Part shown: piece after piece, positions 1 to 11,900 of the stretch
Position numbering within the stretch: position 1 is the stretch's first letter
Layout: every line of letters starts with the position of its first letter
Made by a program: the position numbers and the translations under genes
Notes under the pieces: model-generated
Told to the model about the DNA's origin: nothing
The model's database searches: none
Seen by the model: only the letters and a program-made list of their open reading frames with translations
DNA from: Apostichopus japonicus
Lineage: Eukaryota; Echinodermata; Holothuroidea; Aspidochirotida; Stichopodidae
Direction of reading: 5' to 3'
Length of the DNA: 64,000 nt
Assembly (NCBI RefSeq): GCF_037975245.1
Contig: NC_092569.1
Location: 2,147,501 to 2,211,500 of the forward strand

Positions 1-2800
1 AGGTTTACAGGGATCATATTTTCTGTCCGGGGGGGATTTGATTTATAAGCCTGACCACAATTGTTTAATTTGATAACTTTTATTATTGATATCTTGAAGA
101 CTGCAATAAGGAGTGTTTAATCCTTGCTGAGTCCAAGCTTGATTTACAGAGGTAGCCAATGTGCACATTACTAGAAATGCTCTACTGGTGTTAACTTTCT
201 TTTCTTTTTTCTTTTTCTCTTTTCTTTTTCTCTTTCTCTTTTTCTTTTACTTTGGTGGGATTCACTTATGCCATTTCTTATGTTTTACCTTTCTTGTTTG
301 TATATAGTAAACATTTAATAAAAATAATTTTATTAAAATGCACTTGTTATTTGTCTTTTCTTATGGAAACCTTAAACCACCACTTCCTGGAAAACTTCCT
401 GTAACATTCACAATTGGTCTAAGAATATATATAACTTTTACTTTTGTATAAATTTTTTCACCCACCCTCAAATCCATTTCAAAGATCTGGGGAATGGAAG
501 TTACAGAGCACAGACCGGTGGTGCTTAATGCATCGTAGCTGCACTGGTAGTGTGGTGTCTTACCTCCAGGGTTAGTGATATGGAGTAGTATTCTCAGAAC
601 ATGGTATTGTGCACTGACAGATTACCAAGTACCATTCATTTTAATTAAACTTAAATGTAGATACCATCATTTAGGTTTTCGTTGAAAATTACAATCAAAA
701 CTACATAGTACCATGTACAGAGCTGTGGTCCTTTATTGTACCATACACTTTATAAAAAAAATTGATATCCGACACCTGGAATACTAAAGTCTCTAATCCA
801 ATTGCACTTGACTATCTACAAAATGTTACTCTTATATATACAATACCAACAGGCTGTGAGCTCTATCAGAAAAATTCAACGATTTTGTACTTAAACATGG
901 AGGGAATATATTGTTGGATTTACAAGTTTTAAGAACTCTCTTAAAAGTGTTGTCGGACATTGCGAAAGTTAAAACCTTGGTACAGTGTGCTATCAGTAAC
1001 GAGAACCTAGCCTACATTACAATATACTGAGATACAGTAGTGCTAGTTGAAAGTGTCTCTTAATCAACAAATTGTAAGCTAATCAGGCCAAACATTCATA
1101 CACACAAGCTTCACTTTGATTTCTTTAAATATTTCAAAAACTTGGGACCTCCATAAACCTTACCCATGCTTGATGATAACTCCTTATAATGTAATAAATA
1201 GCTGCGTCAGTTTCTACATTGTTGACAGATACAAGACTATCTTTACCCAATTTAATCAGAAATATTTAAGGCAATGGAACTTAATCGGGAAACGCAAATC
1301 ACTGATGGGAAATATAACAGTCTGAATAAGTGAGCCTCTCATTTAATTTATCCAATACTTTGTATTTAAAATCTTCCAGAAAAACAAATTAGGAAATATT
1401 TGATCCGCCTGGTGGCAAATGAGCTTGATAGAACAAGGATAAAGAATACCAAAGGAAACGAGCTGTCTCTAAAGAGAAAAAAAAAACCTCGCAAAACAAG
1501 CAGAAAATATACAGTAAACATATGAAAGCTGAACAGTCAGCTGAACAGTCAGAAAAGAAACTTTCCAACTGAACAGCTGCCATGGAATTAATAAAACTGA
1601 CCTACTGCAAGTACTTCAAATTTCTCTAATATATTCAGCTTTTGATGATGTTCACATCAGACGGAACTGTTTTCAACCAGATTGCTGAAAACAATGCTTC
1701 CTTTTATAAAAAGAAAATATGAAAACAGGGTTTAACCTGCCCAACAATCCACACTCGGCAGAATGACCATTTGCTATTCCAACTAAAAACCAAAATAAAA
1801 TAAAACTGTTAGCAAACTGCTTATCCACTAGAGAGCCTGTGTAATAGAATGTGTAAAAGTAAGTTGGCCTGACGTTTCGATCCTAGCAGGATCTTCTTCA
1901 GAGGCTAAATGACAAGTTACAGTAACAGAGGGGACAAAAACACGCACAGAATACAGACAGGTTAATGAGCAACTAAAAAGGGGACAAAAACACGCACAGA
2001 ATACAGACAGGTTAATGAGCAACTAAAAACCATAAGAATTATGCTAAGCTCCATCAAAATTCCAAATGGCCATGTCACATATCCAGAGTTTCAATACTGC
2101 TTGATGTACATTACTACCACAGAATTACTGATTTAGAGGAAAAAATAAAAAAATTATCAATCTGACTTTGCTACAGGACACTGTTGCCAATAGCCAGCTT
2201 ATTTTCTGGCTTACTGACAACAATTGTCTATATAATTATTGCCAAAGTTCTAACTGATGAGTGTTCATTCTAGTTTGGTCTCTACTGATATATGTTAACT
2301 TTAATTTCCACAAAATGTTTTCTTTGGAAAGGTGCTAGGCTCTTATAAAATACTTTGAAAGCTTCATGCAAACGTACTTGGAAAAACACAACATACACTT
2401 CTGTGAAATTTCTTGTAATACTAGGCTTCATTTTTTTTCAAATCTGGCCATGTATGAAACAAAATGAGAATTTCTGGCTGAATCTGAAAGAGGACAAGAT
2501 GACCCTGGCAAGTGAACATACAACCAAAATAACCTCTTCCTTCGCACCAATGAGTTGCCACATTCACTCTTCCTTTTGCCTACAAGCTCCAACCCACTTC
2601 TTCACCCTCTTATTCATACTGTTGATCACTACAGTAGTCACTTTTGGTAGTTTCACCAAGTTCATAACAAGGTTTTCCTTTGACAAAACTACTCGAGGCA
2701 TCTAACACTTCTCCAGGTGGAAGCTGAATTTGAACAAACAACAAGGAGGCTACCCCTTTCTGATGGCACCAGAGGCAATTCCATTTTTGAAGCCAACGCA
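1..2800. other. 3' flank of RNF144
   Basis: Apart from a pyrimidine (CTTTT) tract at 189-250 and Penelope-like copy 1, I see no gene. The long 3'UTR of the exon B transcript probably runs into this area on the minus strand; TTTATT near 329 is the clearest AATAAA on that strand. Confidence 0.5.
1798..2035 (-). mobile_element. Penelope-like element remnant (copy 1) with hammerhead-like core
   Basis: The core at 1866-1906 reads on this strand CTGAAGAAGATCCTGC then TAGGATCGAAACGTC. It is flanked by a tract (GTTAGCAAACTGCTTATCC on the plus strand) shared with three other loci in this window. A 49-bp piece (GGGACAAAAACACGCACAG onward) is repeated head to tail at 1931 and 1981. No reverse transcriptase ORF remains. 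Confidence 0.6.
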
Positions 2801-2923
2801 TTAGTCCAGTTCTTCTTCTTCATCCCCGCATCCATTACTGCAGAAGATGCATGGAACGACCAGCAGGAGCAAGGGTGACGCCAGCAGGATGAAGAGACCT
2901 ACGCAAGCTAGGCTTGCAATCAC
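2801..2923 (-). CDS. RNF144: RNF144 alternative last exon B (membrane anchor, DEEEELD tail)
   Basis: Acceptor CACATTTTCAG with a long pyrimidine tract; 40 codons then stop. It starts [14 protein letters not shown], continues [14 protein letters not shown] and ends [10 protein letters not shown]. It is clearly paralogous to exon A, about 1.0 kb upstream in gene order, but has no GxxxG. It gives a 309-residue protein. Both exons are open, in phase and have good acceptors, so neither looks dead. Confidence 0.85.
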   Translation of the reverse strand: MIASLACVGLFILLASPLLLLVVPCIFCSNGCGDEEEELD

Positions 2924-5900
2924 CTGAAAATGTGAAGAGGGTGGGGGGAAAAAATGGAAAAAGTTAACAAAAACAAGCATGATCACAAAATACATAAATA
3001 AATAAATTGGCTCATGTCATCCTTAATAAGCAAATGAGCTGATTAAATTAGGCATGGTGGATAAGGAAACGAAAGGGAAAGAGTTTTCCTTCCACATTCT
3101 ACTCAGTGCATGTAGTCCCAGTAGTCTAATTCGGAGAGAGATAATCCAATAAGCAAACAGTACATTTCAAGGTATTGTTCCTCCCGCTCAGGACTCCCCA
3201 TGCTCCGTTCGACAGGTCCGTTCTCCAGTCAGACGACCACTCACAAAAAGACATGCAAGAGCGTTATACGTGAATTCTCGAGATACCCACACACCCATGA
3301 TGCTAAACTATAGATCTATGAAATTATCATTATTAATCCAATCCTTCTTTGTTCAGTATTTTGTAAAGGTAGAATATTGGTTCAATTGATCATATATCTG
3401 TTTCTTATAAAAGATAAAGGAATTGCGCAAATGTAAGAGACATATTCAAGTAACTTTTTATCAACATCATTTTGTAGGTGAATTTTACACCCAAACACCT
3501 TTAGACTTATAAACCCAACCAAAGGGTAAACAGCATTTTTTCATTGGTATAGTTTGTCAGGATGTTATAACCAGTTGTGAATATGCATAAGTTGATGAAT
3601 ACAAAAGAATATAAAAAACTACAGAAAAATGACACTGAGCTCGTTCTCCCTATATGACCAAGAAGTGCATGAGAATAGTGTGTCCAGGGTATCCCAGATA
3701 ACCAACAGTTGTGTGTGGATGTATCGGTAATAAGCAACTTTGATTTTTTACTCAAAAGTGTCCTTCACAGATGACCAGCATTTACATGCAATGTTTTTCA
3801 TAAACATTTCTACAACTTACTGTACAACAAGTGATATTACAAATGAAATGAATAACTACCTCAGATGGTTCATGCACTTACATATGTATGATACCCATCA
3901 CCAAACCTTGGGGGGCGGGGGGAGGTCCCCACCCTAGGGTGGTACCTCACGTTGGTAGATTATCGTCTTCGTCTCGGCAGTGACAGAGGTTGCATTTACA
4001 GCAGAGGATACAAGGTGCAATGAGTAGAAGGAATGGTGAAGCTAGGAGTAGTAATATGCCAAAACCAGCAAATATACCAATCACCTGGTGTTTAAAAAAA
4101 ACAATAAAACAAGATCAACAAATATGACCAGGTTGTTCACCATTTGGTACTGACAGGCTAACATATGAAGGACAGTGGAACAATACCAGGAATAATCCCT
4201 CCCCTTCCCTTCCATCCCACCCCCCCTCCCCTCTCCATGGGATGAGAACCACATCCCCTTCATCACCATGACTAGCAGGGAACAATGGGAACGTCTCGAT
4301 CCACTTCCCTATGCCTTCCCCAGCAAAGTCAAATAGAAACAGAAAAACCTAAACCAGGGTGTTGACACTGTCTAGCATAATTCCAAAGTTATTGATCATG
4401 TCAAAGTGTCAAAAAGAGTCATGTTATATTATATATCTTCATATGACCTTTGACCTTCACCAAAAACAATATGGTTCTTGTTTTGTGCCATGTATGAAGT
4501 ATCAGCTCAATATTGAGATTTCTCCAGTGCAATTTCTCACTTTTGACCTATGACCTCCATCAAGTATATGAGGTACATGCATGTAATAAAATTCGAAGGA
4601 AAAAGAAAGCAACATTTTGATTTCTATATTTAGCTCAATGGCTAATTTCAACATTAACTGAAAACGAAAAATTATTCCTCTGTAACAAATCACTAGACAA
4701 CTGTACATGCGAGTACTTTAGAAGGGTAAGGTTTGAAAATCATAAAATGTTGGAAAACAGAAAGCTTTCATCTGTGACTGTGTAGCAATTTTACTCAAAT
4801 GGGATATTAGATGAAATGATTATATGGTTGCATATAGCTATTGTACAGGATAAACATGGAGTGTCTAACAATAGGTACAAAAATCTAATAACCTTTAAAA
4901 GCATGGATACATTTAGTTACCTGACACAGAAAAAGGAAATTTTGTACATTTCCTGTTTTAATAACTGTAATGCTAATAATATATATCTGAAACGAACACA
5001 GTGACTAAGTATGGGGAAGTTTGCACATCCTTCCAAGGAAATCGAGCACTGACAGAAGAATCTGAATTATAGATATATCAACATGAAACGGTCCTTTCGT
5101 GTTCTCACACGATCTGAGTATCAGGAAGCTAAGACTGACCAGGATATTGTTCATCAAGTTTTGAGAAACAAAGTTTGACAAATAAACACAGGGAAAGCTG
5201 TCATAATAAGTACTTGACTTAATGAACATTCCAGACCTTCTTAAATTTGATACAAACTGTGGTTCCGACATGCATATATTCAATGTTTCAAAATAATACC
5301 ACACAGGCATCTAACTTTATTGGTCCTCACGTCAGCTTACCTGGGTTCTATGCCAAATGACCGATGCTCTGGAATGACCCAATTTATTCTTGCATGGCCC
5401 CTTGTCGTAATGTCGTAGTAAAAAATCGTCCTACAGTTTTCAATAAAAGGCAGAGAAAGAGACATCATAAGCAATTATGTCACAAATACGACTAAGATGA
5501 CAGTTGCCTGTCATCTACCAAACAATACAAATATATCAAAACAATATCAAAAATAAAAATGAGTTCCATTTTGAAATATCTCCCCGATATGTTCTAGGAG
5601 AGAAGTAGCGTCATCATTTTGCTCTCAAACTATATAATTTATTCTTTTTTCCAGTTCTCATTTGAAGTCTTTCCATCTAAATGTAACAAACCTTTGTCTA
5701 AATTAATTAAATCTCTTTGTCTAAATTAATGACAGCATCTTCTGCCCCGATCTTCACAATTAAAGTGAAAAGTTGACTCGACTTAGGAACATTTTTCCGT
5801 GGCAAAATTGCAGGTTAACATAGTGTTGAGGTCGGTGTTGAGAACTGCGACACCTGCTTACAGGCTTTAACCGTACATTGTCACATTAATCCAACAATCT

Positions 5901-8900
5901 GATACTCTGTTCCGATAATCAACTGGCTGTACATAGACATTCCATGCTAGCTGATCTTATGGAGTTTGATGCACTACATGGCCAACAACACTGAAATTAT
6001 TCCAAGTTTCATCTCAATCATGCTCAAGACATGACAGAATATATAATAATCTTAGCTCTTCACCTACAGATTGAAGATAAATAACAGACTGGCCAGGCTA
6101 CCACCGACTGGCCAAGCAACCACCGACTCCAATTCCAGCTGTGGATGTAGCTGAAGGAACAACCACTGACCGTAAGCTCGATCAATAGGAAGCTGCTTAA
6201 AGTATATAATCTTAGCTCTCCACCTACAGATTGAAGATAGAGAACTAACTGGCCAAGCTACCATCGACTCCAATTCTAGCTGTGGATGCAGCTGAAGGAA
6301 CAACCACTGACCGTAATCTTGGTCAATGGGAAGCTGCTTAAAGTACATAATCTTAGCTCTCCACCTACAGATTTAAGATAGAGAACAAACTGGCCAAGCT
6401 ACCACCGACTCCAACTCCAGCTGTGGATGCAGCTGAAGGAACAACCACTGACCGTAAGCTCGGTCAATGGGAACCTGCATAAAGTAGAAACCACTGACCA
6501 TAGGCTCGCTAGATGGGAAACTGCTTAAGTAGATTGGATACACATATGAGAGGTGCAAGTAAATAAGTCATTTGTTTGTTTAACTTACATCAAGGTTAGC
6601 CAAGCAGTACCAGCAGAAGACGTGTTTACACCTCTTACACATCATCTGGGCACACCCTGCATCTCTCTCTATCGGTATATGACACATCGGACAGCGTTTT
6701 ATCTTGGCATCGTCATCACCGTCATATCTGACTCTGAAAGACAGACGAAAAGAAACTACGCATAAACTGAGCAAAATTCAACAATTCATACAACAATTCC
6801 TTTTGTTTTTCGGGTGACAGGGAAGTTTTTACTGAAGTCGTCATTTTATCTGGAATTGCCTCGCAAATTGCCTCGCCGAAATGGTTCGACTGAAACACAA
6901 AGGTACTAACGAGTGCATATTATTTACACTTGGACCTTCGTATTTTCAAGGTTTCACGATAAACTAAAATCATAAAACCCCAGCATTAAAGTTAAAAATT
7001 GGCAAACTCAATTTTTCCCAGCACTTGTAATATTCTAGGCAGAATTTTACGCTCAGTATAATGTCGAAACATGTTTGAGAAAACAATACAAAACATCTGC
7101 TTCTCTACTTCTTATACAGTTTCAAGTATTGATAATATGTTCCATATGAAACTAAAGATTCAACAAAAAAATGACTCAAAATGTTTTATCTGAGGTTCAT
7201 TATTCATAAATTATAAAGAATTCCATATTCATATAAAGTTGATTTCAAAACCAAACAAACAGAGCAAAAAGAAATTTTGCCCCTCGTCTTCAAATTCAGG
7301 CAATCCTTTTAAATATCTGTGTAACAGGACTTACGATAAAACATCAAGCAGGTGTGCTGAAGCTCCCTGCTGTTGTGCCAGATTTTCCAGATTTTCAGTA
7401 CATGATATGTTGGCATGCCATCTGGACTTGCAGATACAACAGAAGGTCAGTCCACACTAAATGGAGAAAGACAGGAGAGAAGATGTCAAATCATGTTAAA
7501 CTATCTGCTATTTGTGGCCCCAATAGTCTTGTCGACTAACATTCCAAACTAAACCAAATGATCTTATTTTGCAGATTGCACCCAACCTATGACTAAACTT
7601 GGTGTACAATTCAACACCAACTGCATGCTACTTTTATTGAAGTCACGTGAAGTGTGCTACTAGTGAGCGTTGTGGCCAATTGGCTAAGGCGTCGGACTCG
7701 TGATCCAAGGATTGCAGGTTCTATTCCTGCCTAGTTCATTACGTTGTGTCCTTGGGCAAGATGCTTTATCTCACTTGCCTCTCTCCACCCAGTGGTTAAA
7801 TGGGTACCTGTGGGGGCAGTATATAACTGCTGCTGGGATTGTCTCTGGGACAGGTTATCATTGACCAGGGGTAATATAAGGTCTGTAAAGCGTTTCGAGA
7901 CCTATCGCTGGTATAAAGCGCTAGATAAAAAGCAAATATTATATTTTATTTTCTCGTTTGCAAAAGGTCGATTATTTATCGGAATGACCGTTGAGTCTCT
8001 CACCGATGGACAGTGGACAGGTTTAGCTTTGGTGGGATCTCCTCCAGTGTGACACACGTGACAGATTGTCTCACAGCCCAGCTCAGGACAATAGGTTCTG
8101 TTGGGGTCTAGATCAATTTCTGTAATGGAATTCAAATATTAAATATAGGCTTTAAACAAAAAATATAAATAAAGATATAAATTTCATTTTATATGATGAA
8201 TGGGTCCATTAAAATATTAAATATAAGCTTTACAAAAAAAAAAAATATTAATAATATAAATTTCATTTTATATGATGAATGGGTCTATTAAAATATTAAA
8301 TATAGGCTTTACAAAAAAAATATTAATAATATAAATTTCATTTTATATCATGAATGGGTCAGAGCAAAAAGAAAATTAAAGAGTTGTGTGTATGTGGCAT
8401 GTTTGCTACTACTGAACATAGGGAGGTTAGAGTATGCAGGGTATAATATGAATGATGTTGATACTGTACCATGGGAGCGTGGGATTCTACAGTAAATTAC
8501 CTGGAATGATTTAGTTAGGGGCTGAATCATTATGGAAGGCCGGTGGTGAATCATAGATCTTATAAAGAAGGGGTGTGTCCCCCTCCCCTGGCCCACTGAG
8601 CAGCAGAACAACAGTCCTAAGCCCTTTGTGTATAGAGTTACTTGAAGGCTACGGAGTGGAGTTTCATAATTATGCTAATTTGATCTTCAACAAATCTAGC
8701 AGAAACATTCTACATCTAGAGGAACATTTAAAACTGAGGAACAGCATTTTCTTTCTTTTCTTTTACAAACCCCTTGCAGGGAGATACTTAACACTTATTT
8801 GGGTTGGTTTCTATTAAAAGTTTCAAAATAATACACCACAGGGATCACTAGATATACTTTAGTGTAAATATACATGGCATACTTTATGCACTGTACACTT

Positions 8901-11900
8901 ATATGGCATACGATACTGTTAGTCCTTCGTCACAGATTTCAAAGTCATTTTACACAGCATGTCTTCAAAATATTATCAATCCAAACGGTTCCACTTTTTC
9001 AATCTAACAGAACTGTGTCCATCAAGAACCTTTACACCACTTAAAACCTGACGAGCCAACACTGCATGTCTGCAACGCACATACGGTACATACGGTACAT
9101 GTATATATCCTTCTTGACAGGAAATGTCATGTTATGAATACAACCAGCAACTTTGACAGATATTAAATGTTTTGTGAACCTACTTTCCTCATCCACACTA
9201 TAGAAGAAAGTAAATCATACAAAAGAAATTAGAAAAATTGATGGAACATTCCCTTGTGAACTCCTAATGAACTAATGCGCATGGAGTCACGCCATATGCT
9301 ACATGAAGTGCACTTTATGCAGCCTGAACAACCAGCACTTGGGCAGCCACACGTGATCGCATCTTGAAGATTGTTAACGTGTGAACTTGTGACCATCAGG
9401 TAAAACAACATCCTTTCACAAGAGGACGTAGCAACCATTGAGATTAACTTATTGATCATACCAGCATCCGGAGGTTTCTTTCAATTGTTCATTTACAACG
9501 GCGACGTGGATATAAAAATATTATCTGGGCTGTCTCAAATGAGATTAGGGCTGGAACGGAGTACAGTATTCGTTCCTTGGTTACAATTGCTTCACTGAAG
9601 TGTACGTTTCTTATCCTGTTTGTTGACTATAAACGAAAGCCTTAAAACCCTCCTTATGAGACTTGTCAATTTTAAGAACAGAAGTGCCATCTGTGGAAAA
9701 GCATTCAAGCGTTAACTCACCGAGTCGAAAGCAAAAAAACCACATTTGGTAGCATTCGACTTACCGAGTTGAAAACGGAATCGTTTGTAGCGCTCGTAAA
9801 TATTCTCCCCGACTATCTTCTGAATCTGTAAGAAATCAAAGAGATGATCAATTCGAGTGATGTACGTTATATAAAGTAGGTACTGTAGTATTAATAGGGA
9901 GTACACTAGCCTGACCATGTAACAGTATAAGGGTATATTCCAAAACTGACTGGTTTGGATATTTACGAGTGACAAGCTTACCTGTCTCCTCACAACCCTA
10001 ACCAACATCGTGCGTTTTGTTGTCAGGATTTCCTACAGTGATAGAAGATCCCTCCCTATCAAAAAAAACAGAATACTTATCGGGCTGTCCACGCTTGGTA
10101 ATACTTCAGTATCCAAATTATGGAAAAGACCAAGAACATAGGTTCCAATTCCGTACGAAAAATCGCTGTAGGAAATCCTGACAACAAAACGCACGATGTT
10201 GGTTAGGGTTGTGAGGAGAGAGGTAAGCAAGGAACGAAGTAAAAAGTCCAGTACAGTATGTATCACAATAAAGACTAAGTAACACACTACAGGTCAAATA
10301 TTCTAATGGTGACTGGTACAGTAGGTCTGGATAATCATGAGGGACAACATTACCTTCCCCAACGCAGGGTTACGTGGAAACCAGGTTAAGCGAGAAGCTA
10401 ATTGAATTATTTAATTATGTTTGTCAAAATCTGCCACAGTGAGAAAGCAACATCACTGCAGGCTAACATTTAGGTCTGTATTTGTGAGCTCATTTGGTGT
10501 GAAACCCAGAGCATTCTTACATTTCACTATCGTTCGTTGGGTATAAAGAAGAGTTTTTTTTTCTCCACAAAATAAAATCATTTTTAATTCCAGTTTGACA
10601 TTTCATGGATAATTTCTCCTCCCTAGTTCTCAAATATTCCCGATTTTGTTTTATGGCTTCAAGTCATTCTACAGAACTATCAATCTCATAGCACAGTACA
10701 TTAAACTTAAATTCTTTGACAAATAAACTATCACATGGAATTATATTTTAAGCATTCAAATTTTGTGCAGCATTTTTGAAGGTTCTGAGTTTTGTTTCTT
10801 CTAAGGTTCTACGGTTCCTGTGTACAGAACTGCTATTTACATGTTTGCATAGTATATATAGATCTAGCAAACTGCCCATTTTGCATATATATCATTTTGC
10901 TATGCGATACCCAAATAAATTATTCCTTTTTATTTCCACTTCAAATGATTAAGTTCAACAAACCATGGAGGTAAAAACAGACCTCCATGGACAAACAATG
11001 ACGGCAAATCAATTGGAACCTAACCATTCACATTAACACAACATTGTAGTCTCTTCATGTAGACTAATTCATGGTCAATTTTCCACATATCTTTAATAAA
11101 CAATCTTTGTATGTCAGTACCCTACACTGTACACTCCAATGAATACTTTACTATTTAAATATCGTAGCAGTCCGTAAGGTTCTGAAGTTTGACCTCCCCT
11201 AAGATACTAGGGTTCCTGTGTTCAAAAAGTATTACTAAATTCTCTATGCACTTGCACTGTATTGTTTGCCCATGTTGCATATATATAGTAATTACCATAC
11301 AGTCTGTAGCATTTTGCTGCTACAGTAAGCACTACTGAATAAATTATTCCCAGCACTGTACTGTTGTTACTTGCAATTACACTGTAGATGCTATGGAACT
11401 GTTTGCAAAGATCTCTCACAAGTTCTCAGTTCTCATTCATGTCGAGAGCAATTAGATTCGATCTATATTGGTACCAAGTTAAATAGGGCACCCTGCTTGG
11501 CAACATACAATTAACCAAATAAAGCCCACATGCACACAAATGATTGCACTGACTTAATGTCCAAGCGTAAAAGCAATTACTGTGCGTGAAATTAAGTCTA
11601 GGCGTGTGGCAATACTGTACATAATTTACCAATAACACCAACTGGTAAGGAATGGTGGTATATATAGGTAAACTGTAGAGGTTAGATCAATGTACCACAG
11701 AGTCATAATAAAAATAATATACATAATAATATACATCATTTGAACTCAGGGATTAATTTAGTATTCCAACTTTGTGTAGCAATATTGAAGAACTTACACA
11801 AGTTTTGAGAGTTTTGTCCCTTATACAGAAACAGTACTAGTACAGTAGTACATCATGGTTTGTGCCTTCGTGGGGTCTAATTCATAAAATTTACTTAGGA

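Noticed and set aside
2355-2705. 116-codon plus-strand frame
   Set aside because: Starts with a non-ATG codon, is AT-rich and overlaps RNF144 3' flank; no similarity.
6064-6558. Minus-strand frames with repeated [14 protein letters not shown]
   Set aside because: Translation of the 140-bp tandem repeat in RNF144 intron 6.
9229-9459. Cys-rich minus-strand frame ([11 protein letters not shown]) near RNF144 exons
   Set aside because: Cysteine spacing does not fit RING or IBR, there is no phased splice pair, and the known exons already complete the protein.
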